Source of the DNA: Aquatica leii
Lineage: Eukaryota > Arthropoda > Insecta > Coleoptera > Lampyridae
Direction: 5' to 3'
Length of the DNA stretch: 64,000 nucleotides
Assembly (NCBI GenBank): GCA_035610365.1
Contig: CM069432.1
Coordinates: 11,532,001-11,596,000 of the forward strand
Position 1 is the first letter of the stretch, and each line of letters begins with the position of its first letter. A program made the position numbers and the translations under genes. A model generated the notes under the pieces. That model was given only the letters and a program-made list of their open reading frames with translations, searched no databases and was not told where the DNA came from. This document shows, piece by piece, positions 1-11,105 of this stretch.

Positions 1-1775
1 AGCATTCAATTGTTAAATTAATTTTAAAAACAATTGAATTTCGTCATTACAGGTTTTAGTTTTATCAACATGTGTTATTAAATTTTTATAAAAATTAACA
101 CTTAAATAACTGTTTTTAACGAATTTATACTATAAAAGTTAGTACAAATTTTGTGTATCACACGCCTCGGCCTACAAAAATGCTCATACTCGAATAATAG
201 CACTTTCTGCTAACTATTTCGGAATAGAACGAAAAAAGTATATAAATATACAAAGATACAAATACTTTATAAAAATTCCTCGTATAAATCAATTATGTCA
301 GGACTTAATGTAATCAATAAAAAACCGGTGCTTGTGTAATAACTCAAAATTTCCAATTTTGAAAATCTACATAAATGTCACTTTAATAATATGTATTCGA
401 AAAGCACCGATATAAATTTATTGATTAAGTAATTTTCGTGTGTAAATCTGTATCGATTATTAATAATCCAGGGTCCTTCTAAAGATAACCCGTGAATATT
501 ATTAACCCTGATTGCTGATTAACTTCTAGGTTGTATGATTTTTTAGATAACATAAATAAAACGCCTTTGCCACATTTGCCCAACGCTTTGCGTGCATATA
601 TCAATTTATACAATTAAATAATTGCAGTTTCTATGTATGACACCATTAAAAACAACCGCTACTAATTGACGGTTTTTAATAATACTTCCTTTTAGTCTGT
701 ATTTTACTAGCATATCCTTTACAACAACCGTGCTTTTGTTCTTTAAGTTTTGGTTCATTTAATGTAAATGTTACAATCGAAATATTATTTTGATTGTATT
801 ATTGCGTACGTGTTATTCCCCAATAAAAGATAACGGAAAAGTACGCCATGACTGTTCTTCATGAGAAGAGTTAATATAATTCTATGTCACATGAAGCAAC
901 TTTATTGATTTTCAGCAACTGTTGCATGTTTTTCTCTTATTTGGGGAGATTTATGTCATACAAGCTTTTTTGTATTTTTATAAAACGATTGAACGATTTT
1001 TAAAAATTTATATTATTTCGTTCAATAGCAAACAAATTTATTTTACCGCAGGGAATTTACAAAAGTAAAATAAGCCATTCTAAACAGGTGCAAAATTTCA
1101 CTTTGACTACGTTTTTTCTTATAAATTTTATTTAAATAGATTTTGAGTTCGTCAATTGTGACGAGACTTTAAAATATATCCAAGATTTTTAGATGTTAGA
1201 GTATTTAATTTAACTAGAGGAAACTTATGTCTTAATAAATGTAAAAAATTTTAGGCGATACCATCTGCGCATGCGTATATGTCAAATAAAAAAGGAAAAG
1301 ATACAAAAAATTGACAGCTTAACTTAGTACACTTTTAAATATTGTCTTCTTTCCGTTTGTTCAGATTTGCAAAATTGTTTTTCGATGAAAACCGTTATTA
1401 CCAGGAGTGATCCAAAAATTATTAAGAACTATATAATGTTTAATATTTTTTGACAAAAAAACAGTCAAGTCCAATAATTTTGACCAAAAATTAAATCAAA
1501 ACTGAGAAAACTATTTGTATTCTACTTAATTATATAAGAATAAAAAAAAATAACTTTAATATAACAACGATTTCCAACATTCAAATAAGAAAATAACGGA
1601 CGGTAAGTTAAAGTTTGAAATTTATCAATTCAGTATTCTTTGTTGTATCATCTTGTCTCTGTCTACATTTACATCTATTTGCATCTACAATTATTTTGTA
1701 AACGTTTATATCATTTTTTACATGCTCAGAGTGTGTTTGCAGAACAAGGTTCCATTGAACCACAGCCCACAAAGG
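1..1775. other. AT-rich non-coding DNA
   Basis: I see no gene, recognisable element end or structured repeat here. Stop codons are dense in all frames and the only open frames are short. It ends at a solo LTR, whose 5' target duplication AAGG is 1772-1775. Confidence 0.6.
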
Positions 1776-2396
1776 TGTTACGTACGAAATTTTCATTACG
1801 GAATACCCTGTATATGTAATTGAAATTAGATTCCGGTTTGGACGCCCCCTACCGATCGTTTCTTGTGACTGTCATTTACGACGCAATCATTAATCTGTCA
1901 ACTGCATAAGATGGCCGGTGTGGCTTAAAAATATAATTCTCAAAGATCATCCGTAGTAATGGGGATCAAATTATAAGTGTATTACGATAATAAAATATTT
2001 GAGTCGTCACCGGGTAAGATAATTGCTGTCGTTTATTAAAATTCTGTTGTAATTTCTCGTAATTTGATAGCCATTCCACCACGTCCTGGCACATGTTTCT
2101 ATTCGATGCCGAATTATGAGGGATTAGCATCGACAAATACTTTCGTGGGACGAGTATAACTCTATCGATAAGGCCTGCGGTTAAAACTAAATAAACCGAA
2201 GATATTCACATTTCTGCGAGATTTTACTCATGCGGCAAACAGCCTGCGAAACCAACTGTCATCGAAGGTGTACAACAGCATTCGACAACCGGGTTATGTT
2301 ATATGTACTTTCTTTAACAATAAGTAACCATTTTTGTAGATTTTGATTTCGTGAGGCATTGGTTTGACACGATTTGCTACTCAAAAGTTGTTTCAG

Positions 2397-2452
2397 GCTC
2401 ACTTGCCGGAGAAAGCGCTTTCTTCGACCAAGTAGGAGTTACTGTATTGTGG
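2397..2452 (+). other. Exon-like segment inside LTR family L1, copy 1
   Basis: A pyrimidine-containing stretch ending in CAG at 2394-2396 precedes this 56-bp segment, and GTAAGT follows at 2453. The same arrangement (acceptor, 49-56 bp, GTRAGT donor) occurs at the equivalent place in the two other LTR copies (25462-25512 and 47827-47875). Conservation of both splice-like signals in three diverged copies suggests a functional exon in the family's transcript. That is inference; no RNA evidence is available. Confidence 0.45.
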
Positions 2453-2497
2453 GTAAGTTTATTTATTTATTTGTTCGCTGTCAGAAAGGTCGCTCAC

Positions 2498-2836
2498 GAA
2501 ACTTTAGCTAATGTTAATTCCGTAATTGCTAACATTGTTTTATTACCATTAAGGTAATATCATTAGTTATTTTGTATTTTCCGCATGCTGTGTACAACCA
2601 ATAATTATTACGAAAGTTTAGTATTAATTCAGTAATTATTATCACTGTTTTATTATCAGTAAGGTCGTATCATTAGTTATTTTTTTGTGTGTTTCGCATG
2701 CTGCGTACAATCAATATTTACTACGAAATTTTAATGATAATTCCGTAAGTGCTATCCTTGTTTTATTACCATTAAGGTAATATCATTAATTATTTTGTGT
2801 GTTTCGCATACTGTGTACAAACAATATTTACTACAA
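2498..2836. repeat. Tandem ~112-bp repeat inside the LTR (3 units)
   Basis: Three diverged units start near 2498, 2611 and 2725. The anchor CGCATGCTGTGTACAA recurs at about 2582, 2695 and 2805. LTR copy 2 has a single unit (about 25560-25680), so the triplication is specific to copy 1 or its sub-lineage and accounts for most of the length difference. Confidence 0.8.
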
Positions 2837-3235
2837 ACTATTTTTCGCTGTTCGCTTCAACTTAACTTACCTATGTATCGTGTGTTGCCGATACGGCTGG
2901 CATTCATGTACTGAAAATTCGATATATTTGTGATAATCATCGACGTTACTAAATTAAAGTTGTTATATTGGTTACTCTTTTTTTTATGGCAACATACTTT
3001 TCTCTTTTGATCGTCGTTACCTAGTAACAAACTTTGGCTACTCGACCATCAGAGTAATAAGGATTACGAACCTCCAATTGAGTTACAAGTTTGGACCGTC
3101 TGTCGTGAGCGAGGCAGAAGTGTTATCTTGGATCAGCTCTGGCGCCCTTAAGCATACTTCCTGTAAACCTCCCCTACCTCCGACTGTGTGAGTTGGCCGT
3201 GCAAGGTTCGTAAAACCTAAAGCTTGTAACAAAGG

Positions 3236-4020
3236 TTTTGTCCACGCTATCTGGTATTACTAATCCTATGAATTTTGATGAATCTGTAGTTCAAAGAACA
3301 ATTATACTCAAACGAGAAATAGAGCACAATAGTTGCTCGAGAAAAATTTCGCTTTTGTTTATACTCGAATGATAGTGAAAAGAGGGTGCAGAAGTAGCTT
3401 AATAAACAACGTAATCTACGATATTCTGTAAAGACATGTATATTGGACTGAAATTGTTGTTTGGAAAATGTTTTCGTATAGATTCTCTATTCTATATTAC
3501 AGGTAACGTGACCGCCAAATATCAAAAATATTAAAAGAAAACCGTCAACACTGAGTGAAGCCCAAGTAAAAACTAAAGTTGTGTAACCTATTTATAATAC
3601 ATTAGTACAGTTTTAATCAAAAATAAAAACAAATAAAAAGCGGTATGCTAAATATTGGCTCAGCGGTTACTTAAAAACTATTTTTGAAAATTAATCAAAC
3701 ATAACTTACTCAGAGTAGTCGTCTACTTTGTGTGGGTAGTTTTAACTTTTTAAGGGATTAACTGCAAATAAGTAATCTAAGGGATAGTTTCAAACTGGCA
3801 TGAACCATTTTAATAAATTATTATCATGTATACCAAGTGTTTTCCTTAATTCAACTTATAAATTTAATGCAAAGCAGTATGTTACTCCCGTTTAACAATT
3901 CTTTACTAAAAGTACCAGAAGTGCATACCTATGATTTCCTTTCTCCACTAATAACATATACAAAATATATAATAAATAGTTGGATTCGTGCGGTACCTTT
4001 CGATGTAGATGATCGTATTT
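3236..4020. other. Non-coding DNA
   Basis: Nothing recognisable apart from the 3' copy of the target duplication of the preceding LTR (3232-3235). Confidence 0.5.
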
Positions 4021-4029
4021 ACATTTAAG

Positions 4030-4300
4030 AAAACGTAAAATGTGAAATCCAAGTGTAGAAGTTGGAGAAGATAGTTAGTGAAGGAACTGAAGTGAGTAGT
4101 GGTAGTAAGAGGGAAGGAGAGAAAAAGGGGTGGGTAGAGGAGGAAGGGTGTAAAAAAATAAATAAATTAAGTGAACAATAGAAACCGTGATAGAAAAGTA
4201 TAAAGCTGTGACGAACAAGTGAGATTAAGGCGAATAAACAGTATAATCAAAAAGGTCAGCGATAAAAGATACCTCCTACATTAATAGAAATTATTGCATT
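4030..4300 (+). other. Purine-rich leader, possibly 5' part of the LINE at 5.4 kb
   Basis: From about 4030 the plus strand becomes strongly A/G-rich, with G-runs at 4090-4150. This matches the composition of the LINE that resumes at 5395. I infer that this is its 5' untranslated region, separated from the body by about 1.1 kb of unrelated DNA. No direct homology was available to prove it. Confidence 0.3.
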
Positions 4301-5394
4301 TAAATAGAAATTAAAGCGAAATTACTACAAATGGTGTAACGTTTACATTTTTTTCGTTTGAATACGTCTGATTTTCGTTAACATTTTTGTATTCACTGTT
4401 ATGTAAATCCTTTTGCGCAATAAATTTCGCGCACGCACATGCGTTATGAGCCTTCTTCTTAAGTACGAAGTTATCCTCCATCTTACGTTTCGCAATGAAG
4501 TAAAACGGACATTTTTTTGCGTGCTGCAAAAAGTGGAATTACCACTTATTTAATTTGTGTTTGTGAATTTTTGCCCCAATGGTGAAAATTATTTAAGCTA
4601 GCGTTCGTAGTAGCACCGCATTTGTTCGTAGCACCGCATTTGTTAGTAGCATTTGCATTTTGTTGTAAAGAATAAAACCCGTTAATTAGAAGGGGTAAGT
4701 CGATTTTTGTTTTGATCCGAATTGTATAATTCATCGCAATTTACGTTTTAGTTTTTTTCTTTGTTCCGGATTTTTGGTTTCGTTCTTATACGATGTTTTT
4801 GGGTATGAAAGTCTTATGAATACGATTTCGATCTTTATACGTCTGCGATTATGGAAATTACGATCTACGATTATCAATTTTATTGATTTCAAAGGCAAGA
4901 TATCAATCAAATCTTCGTGAAAGAGAAAATATACGATTTACGGAAATTGCATTATATTGCATCATTCAATGAGTCATGACCACACCTTAATAGAAGCTGC
5001 GCGATTCGTAAGTAATAAAATTAAACCTTCAAGAACACGTTTGTACATAATCTGTAATTATTAGTTTTAAGTTAAGTTTTTGGTTTCAATATTTAACCAT
5101 TTTAATATAAAAAATATTGTGGCGTCCAACTTATAAAATTTTTGTTTATCAAATTGAAGATTATTAATCTTAAGTAACGTAAGAATTCCCACGACTCTAA
5201 TTATATAAATATGAAAATTCTCAATGCTCTTATGTAGTTTGTTTTTAATGTGTTTTGAATAAATATTTTTGTGAGCTATCCCGGTGCATTATTTAATTTA
5301 TTTGTTATGCTTTTGTTTTATATTAAAGTAAATTATTTGTAGTATGTTACATATTTGGCACCGATTATTTGTGTGATGTTACAATGGGACGTTT
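4301..5394. other. Non-coding DNA between purine-rich blocks, with an 18-bp tandem repeat
   Basis: No coding region is seen. A short tandem of about 18 bp (GTAGCACCGCATTTGTTC-like) lies at 4604-4650. A stretch at 4740-4870 repeats TACGAT-like words, a texture also seen at 35590-35700 and 37570-37720. It may be an insertion into the LINE leader, but I could not find its ends. Confidence 0.4.
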
Positions 5395-5798
5395 TAAAAC
5401 CCGAAAAGTAAGAAACGAAGGTAAGGAGGAATAAAAAAGGGGAAAGGAATGAATAAAAGAGAGAGAGGAGAAGAGGAAAAGGAAAGACAAAAAATATTTG
5501 AAACAGGAAAGAAAACAATAAGATTACCGGACATTAAAAAAATAACGGAGGAAATCGAAGGAAAAACCTCAAGAACAGAAGGAGGAAGAAAATAAATCGA
5601 TGAGTTAAAAGAATTAATGAGGGAAATGATGAAACAGATGGAAGAAAATATGCAAAAAATAAGGCAAGAAATCAAAGAAATGAAAAAAATAAAAAGGAAA
5701 AGAAGTGGAAGAAAGAAAAAGAGGAACTGGTGGAGATAATAGAAAAACTTTAGAAAAAAGCGGAAGATGAGGAAAGATGGAAAAGGAAGAATAATATT

Positions 5799-6125
5799 GT
5801 GATAAAGGGGTGGAGAAGTGAAGAATCACAAAAAGGTTTAGCATTGATGCTGGAAGAAAAATTAAATGTAAAAGTAGAAGTGCAAAAGGTGACAGTAATA
5901 AACAAAGAGATGAAAAATGAGATGGTTGTGGCGGAAATGGAAGGATGGGAGGAAAAGCAGGCGATGGCGGAGAAGAAGAAATTAAGGAATACAAGAATAT
6001 ATATAAGTCACGATTTGACATGGGAAGAAAGAAGAGTACAAAGAGAAATAATGAACATAACGGTGGAAAAAAAAGCGGAAGGGAAAAGAGTATGGGTAGA
6101 ATACAGGAAAATGCAGATAGACTAA
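5799..6125 (+). pseudogene. LINE ORF1 protein fragment (L1-ORF1-like)
   Basis: This 108-codon frame follows a Lys/Glu-rich coiled-coil-like stretch. The text reads as an RNA-recognition-like core (IKGW near the start, then NVKVEVQKVTVI, then a region ending DLTWEERRVQREI). That last signature resembles the 'DLT.EER..Q..I' end of L1-type ORF1 (Transposase_22-like) proteins, which bind LINE RNA as multimers. The ORF1 of the LINE at 40595-40942 has the same layout (VIKGIQV ... NDLTAKEQELQAHI). Upstream and downstream parts are out of frame, so this is a relic. A frameshifted continuation runs to about 6148. Confidence 0.6.
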
Positions 6126-6249
6126 GGAAGATATATATGGAACAATAGGGATAGAGGCCTCAGCAGAGAAAGGGGAGAGAAAATAGATAACCAAAGGGCA
6201 AAAAACTAAAGGGCAAAGAGGGAGCGATAAAGGAAAGAAGGTTGACGAA

Positions 6250-6983
6250 ATGGCAAAAAAAGGAATCATGAGTAATGGAAAACGAATAGAAAAAGGAGGA
6301 AAAAAAGAAAGTAAGGAAGAAGCACAGGGGGAGGTGAGTGAGCTGAGAGTATTGTTTTGGAACGTAGCGGGAATAAAGAACAAGGAACAGGATTTTTGGA
6401 AGTACATCAAGGAGCAGGATGTAGTGGGATTACAGGAGACATGGATGGAAGAAAAAGAATAGAAGTGGTGGAAAAAAAAGTTGCCGGAGGAATTTGAGTG
6501 AGTGGTGCAACATGCAGAAAGAGAGAAAAGTAAATGAAGAGCAAAGGGTGGTATAATAACGAGAATAAAAAAAATGGTTGAGTCAGGAAAAGAAAGAGAA
6601 AGTACAACAGAGAAGAGGAGTTGTAAAAAGGAACATACAGTGGGGAAAAATAAAAATAAAAATAGTGACGGTGTATAGCAGTAGTATGAAACAGACAAGG
6701 AAAAACATAGATGATAGAAGAGAGGGAGAAGGGATTGATAATAGTAGCAGGAGATTTCAACGCAAGAATAGTGAAAGAGTGGGGAATACAAGAAAGGAAA
6801 AGAACGGAAAAGAGACAAACAAAGAACAAAGTGCTAAATAAAGAGGGCGAAGAACTGCTGGAAATGTGCAACAAAAAAGGGTGGGAAATAATGACTGGGA
6901 TCAGAGAAGAAGAAGGAATGGGGGGAATATACGTACATAAGAGGAAGGGAAGAATCAGTAATAGATTTTGTAATGACAAATGA
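6250..6983 (+). pseudogene. LINE ORF2 endonuclease relic (APE type)
   Basis: The first block (6250-6462) carries VLFWNVAGIKN and VVGLQETWME. These correspond to the N-terminal strand and the catalytic Glu motif of apurinic-endonuclease-like LINE nucleases, which nick target DNA to prime reverse transcription. A second block in another frame (6711-6983) carries IIVAGDFNARI, the GDFN motif with catalytic Asp and Asn. Between them the frame is broken by stops (from 6461) and frameshifts. No reverse transcriptase follows, so the gene is non-functional. The purine-rich coding strand makes long artificial open frames on the opposite strand. Confidence 0.65.
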
Positions 6984-7310
6984 AGAGGTTGGAGAAAAGG
7001 TGAAGACATTTAAAGTATGAGAAAGGGTAGAGTCAAACCACCAACCACTGGAATTGACAATGGAAGGAAGAGAAAGAGAAGAGAGAGAAGAAGATGAAGA
7101 GTATATAACGAAAAAAAGTGGACAGAAGAAGGTATAAAAACATATACAGAGAGAATAGAGAAAATGGTAAAGGTAGGAAAGGAATTACAAGAGAGTGTCG
7201 AGGAAATGACAGTGATGATGGAGAAAAGCTTCTTCCCGTTGCTCCAATATATGTACGACCACAAGAGCAAAGAATAAAAGGAATAACGCCTTTCACGAGG
7301 TTTAAAAATT

Positions 7311-8100
7311 GATAATGTTGTTTTTTAAGAAGATTACTAGGGATGGTAGTACCTTTAACGTAGAGTAGATAATAGATAAATAACGGTTGATATTTAGATT
7401 CCGATGTTAATCTAAGTTTAGTTGAAGTCAACTTTGGGAATAGATTGTGAAATACACTCTGGTTGTTTGCGTATAAAGCCTTCGTTAGATAACTTAAACC
7501 TTTTGAAGATTTTGGGGTAACATATAGAAACAGCTCTGTACACTACAATTCATCGCGAAATTTATTCAGAATGGAAAATTGTAATAAAAGTGTAATTTGT
7601 CAAAACCTAAATTTAACTATAACCATCTTATTATCAAATCTAAATGAATTTTTTTTGAGAAATTTACAACAGTATAATAATAAATTTAATTTCTAAATCA
7701 TTCTTTGTACGATATCCTTAATTCACCGCTCTTTCTTTATTTATCAACTTAAGAATCTAAACACACAACTTAAAATTCTTCTTAAGAATGATACCAAATC
7801 CTTATTTAACCTGAGAGACAACAGCAAATTTTTCAACCAATTTATAAAAAAAACCTATTACAGTCCTGTGTTAAGCTGTAGACTAAACTCCATATTAATG
7901 CGGTTTAGCCGCTAAAAATTATTCTACTATTGGCAAAACCATAGAAACCTTCAGATGTCTTATTGTAAGCGCGGTTTCAAACTATACGATCTGTACTCAA
8001 AAACACGGCCACTTTTGACTGTACTTCAATTGAATAACATGTTTTATATGCAAATGTTAAAGGATGTTGTAGGTACAGAAACCACAGCTTGTGGGAGTTC
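7311..8100. other. Non-coding DNA between LINE and Copia relics
   Basis: No coding region or clear element boundary is seen. Part could be the lost 5' end (LTR, gag) of the Copia relic that starts near 8120, but no LTR pair was found. Confidence 0.4.
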
Positions 8101-8134
8101 TTCTGGAAATTAAAATCCTGCTGGGTATGCATTT

Positions 8135-8443
8135 ATGTGCACGATAGCTGGAGTCAACGATGCAGACTTGTGGCTGGCCGACTCAGGAGAATCTGCACAC
8201 ATGACTATGAATCATAAGTATTTCTATACGTATGAAGCATTTACAATACCAAAGCAGAATGATGTTATTCTTGCTTATGGATCCGGCACTGTAAATGTGG
8301 AAATGTTGTTGCATGGAAAGTGGCAACGAAATCATTTAACCAATGTCTGGTATGTACCGAAAGTCACTAAAAATTTGTTTTCGATAGGCCAAACAATTGA
8401 CAAAGGCTTTAACTTTAAACTAGGAATGGTTGTGTATTTCTAA
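8135..8443 (+). pseudogene. Copia protease fragment
   Basis: The frame reads LWLADSGESAHMT, matching the Copia aspartic-protease context 'W..DSGA(S/T).HMT', then IG-type and 'NVWYVPKVTKNLFSIGQ', the usual C-terminal end of this domain. The catalytic triad appears as DSGE instead of DSG(A/S/T), so the residue after Gly is changed. The protease normally cleaves the Gag-Pol polyprotein. A stop follows at 8443 before the integrase zinc-binding region, which is largely missing. Confidence 0.75.
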
Positions 8444-8699
8444 AGAATGGTACTCCTTAGCTTACTAGAAAAAGAACACCCCGTAGTCTTTATGCACTGG
8501 AAATGCGGATTGAAATACCAAGTGTAGCAGCTGAAGTGTATCAGGTATCTGAAGCTCCAAGAATTGCATTAGCGTTGCTGTCAGAATAAGCAGCACGTAA
8601 AAAAGGTGCTTAAGCTGCGTTTTGTTTTGCGATGGATGTATGTTCGGAAAGTAACATCGAAGAAGCTTTAGAACACGATCAGATCGACCAACTATACCT

Positions 8700-9270
8700 G
8701 GCGAACTTATTCATGCTGACGTATGTGGGCCTATGCAAGAACAATCAATAGAAGGCGCTAAGTACTTCGTTTGTTTTAAAGATAACTACTCGAGATTTAG
8801 GCGTGTTTTCTTTATTAAACAAAAAACCGAGGTTGCGAATTGTTTAAAAACATTGTTAAACAAACTGAAAGTTGCTGGGCATACTGTTAAAGAATTTTTA
8901 AGTAACTGTGGCACATAATTTGTTAATAGATAAGTAAAAACGACTCTTGAAGCAAATGGTATTAACTTCAGAGTGTCGATGACGTACAGCCCTCAACAGA
9001 ATGGTGCCGCGGAGCGTGAGAACAGAACATTAGTGGAAAGTGCGCGATCGATGATACATATGAGGGACCTTTCAGTAAAATTATGGGCCGAAGCAGTAAA
9101 TACTGCAACATATGTACTTAATCGAACTGGTCCCACGTCTATAGATAAAACAACGTTTGAGCTATGGTACAATAAAGACTGTAGGAGTATTGAACATTTA
9201 AAGGTTTTTGGTACTAAGTGTTTTATTCATGTGCTAAGACAACAAAGACAAAAGTGGGACAAAAAGAGTG
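8700..9270 (+). pseudogene. Copia integrase fragment
   Basis: Reading 'ELIHADVCGPMQ' near 8705 gives the first catalytic Asp of an rve-type integrase core. 'FVCFKDNYSRFRRVFF' follows, and 'YSPQQNGAAERENRT' near 8985 supplies the conserved region around the catalytic Glu. The middle region has two stops (about 8916-8935). The frame continues through 'YVLNRTGP' and 'FGTKCFIHV' to about 9262, then breaks. Integrase would insert the cDNA into host chromosomes; this copy is inactive. Confidence 0.85.
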
Positions 9271-9280
9271 TCGTGGAGAG

Positions 9281-10212
9281 TGGAAACATACCATGGACAA
9301 TGAAAAAAGTTCATTGCAAGTTAACAATACATGGCAGTTAGTGGAGCCACCATTCAACAAAAAGGTGATTGGTAGTCGATGGGTACTTCGTGTCAAAACA
9401 AACCTAGATGGAAGTATAAATAGTTTTAAAGCCAAATTGGTCGAAAGAGGTTTTTCGCAAGCAGCAGGTATAGACTATGAAGAAACTTTCAGCCCTGTTG
9501 CTCGACTTGATACAGTTAAGCCGATTTTGGCAGTAGCAGCATCTGAAAAACTGTATCTTGCGGAATTTGACATAAGTACTGCTTTTTTATATGGCACTTT
9601 AGAAGATGAGGTTTATATAAAGCAACCAGAAGGAAACAATGATGGGACAGACAGGGTATGCAAACTAAATCGTAGTTTGTATGGGTTGAACAGGCACCAC
9701 GGTGCACAAGCGGTTAGTTCATGTGCAGTCAAGATTTTGTTCAATGTGAGGCAGACCCGTGCCTATTTATATATGCTAAGAATGAACAGACAGTTTTGGT
9801 TGCGGTTTATGTCGATGATGAATTTAAAAGTAAAGTAAGTTCTTTAAATTGTTTTCTTGGAATGGAAATCACAAAACAAGAAAATGGTTCCATCTTTATA
9901 GGACAACTGGCGTACATTAGAGGAATTTTAGATAAATTTGGAATGGAAAATGCAAATTCCATGTCAACACCTTTTGAAGCTAACAACGACGAAGGCAAAC
10001 AAGCAAAGGTACTAAAAGATGTTCCTTATAGACAAGCCGTGAGATCGTTAATGTATCTGGCAACAATTACCCGCCCTGATATAGCTTATGCCGTAAGTGT
10101 AGTATCGGAAAAGCTTGATTGTCTAACACAAGTCGATTGGCATAAGGTGAAAAGAATTTTTAGATACCTTCAGGGAACAATAAATTATGGGTTAATCTAC
10201 CAGAATATCTAG
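9281..10212 (+). pseudogene. Copia reverse transcriptase fragment
   Basis: The domain opens with 'NNTWQLVEPP' and 'IGSRWVLRVK', followed by 'FKAKLVERGFSQ', 'IDYEETFSPVARLDTVK' and 'LAEFDISTAFLYGTL' (catalytic Asp of motif A). A frameshift lies near 9705-9725. The next frame (9721-10212) carries 'VAVYVDD', the catalytic motif, but jumps almost at once to 'LNCFLGMEI', so roughly 30 codons are missing after YVDD. 'TRPDIAYAV' and 'RYLQGT' close the domain. A stop at 10210 separates it from RNase H. Confidence 0.9.
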
Positions 10213-10590
10213 ACGCAAGCTGACGTTGAAGTTTTTAGTGATGCGGATTTTGCTGGAGACGTAACCACACGACGCTCAAGAACGGGTCTGGTAAGTCTAT
10301 ATGCTAACGTGGCTATTACATGGTTTAGCCAAAAACAAAAGTGCATCGTATTGTCAAGTACCAAAGCGGAGTATGTGGCAGGTAGTGAAGGAGCCAAAGA
10401 ACTTATTTGGATAAGCGTCTTATTGCTGAAATCACTCAAGTTAATATCTACGCTTAGGATGGATCACGCGAGTGCAATAAAATTAACTAAAAACCCCGAA
10501 TTTCATAAAAGATCCAAACATATAGCTGTTAGGGGTCACTTTGTGCGGGAAAAATTTAGTGGAAAGGCGTTTCAGGTTGAACACGTGAGT
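10213..10590 (+). pseudogene. Copia RNase H fragment
   Basis: 'VFSDADFAGD' supplies the first catalytic Asp, followed by 'RRSRTGLV', 'ITWFSQKQKCIVLSSTKAEYVA' (catalytic Glu) and 'HKRSKHIAVRGHFVREK'. This is the standard Copia RNase H that removes template RNA. It is in frame from about 10213 to 10590, just after a stop codon, and is the best-preserved part of the element. Confidence 0.85.
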
Positions 10591-10599
10591 TATCTATTA

Positions 10600-11034
10600 T
10601 TATATATGTATGTATATACAATTAATATTTTGAGAGGTATCAAAACATTAATTGTTGGCTTAATGTTAACTTTGTAGTTTTTTTGTGTGGCGTCAGCTAT
10701 GTATGAGACACTATCTAATAAATGTGTTCCTGTTACTTTGACCACCATGCTTTTATGTTAAGTTACAACTAAATCTTGTTTTTACATTTGCGTTATTATT
10801 AAACGTGCTAATAACCGAAAACTATTTAAATTATAACAGCAAAAATATTTACAATATAGCTACAAGTTAATTTTACAGTTTCTGAAAGATTTATGAAATT
10901 AGTTAACCTTTTATATATTTTTAAGAAACCTAGACAAAACCTTCCGTACGTACATTTTCAACAAATAGATTACATATTATGTTATACATACATGACAACG
11001 TATACAACTGACACAACATAATAAGTGATATAAC
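10600..11034. other. Non-coding DNA, possible Copia 3' end
   Basis: AT-rich sequence with no open frame. A 3' LTR would be expected here, and a TGTTGG word occurs at 10652, but I found no matching 5' LTR to confirm it. Confidence 0.35.
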
Positions 11035-11105
11035 TGTTATGTTATGTTATGTTATGTTACTTTACGTTACGTTACGTTACGTTACGTTACGTTATGTTAT
11101 GTTAT
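11035..11105. repeat. Pentanucleotide microsatellite (GTTAT)n/(GTTAC)n
   Basis: A run of about 13 pentamers. GTTAT units begin it, GTTAC/GTTACGTTAC-type units fill the middle and GTTAT units end it, differing only by T/C at one position. It is not the TTAGG insect telomere repeat. Confidence 0.9.

Larger units (their letters stand above)
1776..3231. mobile_element. Solo LTR, family L1, copy 1
   Basis: The segment begins TGTTACGT and ends CTTGTAACA, so it has the TG...CA ends and short inverted ends (TGTTAC/GTAACA) of a retrotransposon long terminal repeat. It is flanked by a 4-bp direct duplication AAGG (1772-1775 and 3232-3235). The same ends and much of the same sequence recur at 24843-26173, which has its own duplication AATG, and the 5' half recurs at 47256. 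No gag or pol lies inside, so I read it as a solo LTR left by recombination between two LTRs. At about 1.46 kb it is long for an LTR; most of the excess over copy 2 is a tandem triplication at 2498-2836. It carries a splice-bounded exon-like segment at 2397-2452. The parent superfamily is uncertain: gypsy fits the 4-bp duplication, while BEL/Pao is hinted at by the neighbour of copy 3. Confidence 0.85.
5395..7310 (+). mobile_element. Decayed purine-rich LINE (non-LTR retrotransposon)
   Basis: The plus strand is overwhelmingly A and G. It carries, in order, a charged Lys/Glu-rich coiled-coil-like region (5449-5790), an ORF1-type domain (5799-6125) and pieces of an APE-type endonuclease (6250-6462, 6711-6983), all in different frames with many stops. 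No reverse transcriptase motif follows before 7310, so the 3' two thirds are missing. The order matches two-ORF LINEs. The strong A/G bias is shared with the LINE at 40 kb, which suggests related lineages. Confidence 0.7.
8101..10600 (+). mobile_element. Ty1/Copia retrotransposon pol relic
   Basis: In order along the plus strand I see a retropepsin fragment, integrase, reverse transcriptase and RNase H. Integrase preceding reverse transcriptase is diagnostic of Copia/Pseudoviridae-type elements. Frames change at least four times and there are internal stops and two probable deletions (integrase-RT linker near 9265-9285; just after YVDD near 9825). Gag and both LTRs were not recognised. Confidence 0.85.

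Noticed and set aside
5982-6818. Long minus-strand frame (278 codons) rich in Ser, Phe, Leu, Pro
   Set aside because: It is the complement of a purine-rich LINE coding strand; purine bias removes stops from the other strand. No motif is present. The same applies to 5614-6021, 6407-7009 and 42329-42796.
10600-10760. Copia 3' LTR
   Set aside because: A TGTTGG word at the expected place is not enough; no second copy was found upstream of 8.1 kb.
11035-11105. Telomere-type repeat
   Set aside because: The unit is GTTAT/GTTAC, not TTAGG or a common arthropod variant, and the array is short and interstitial.
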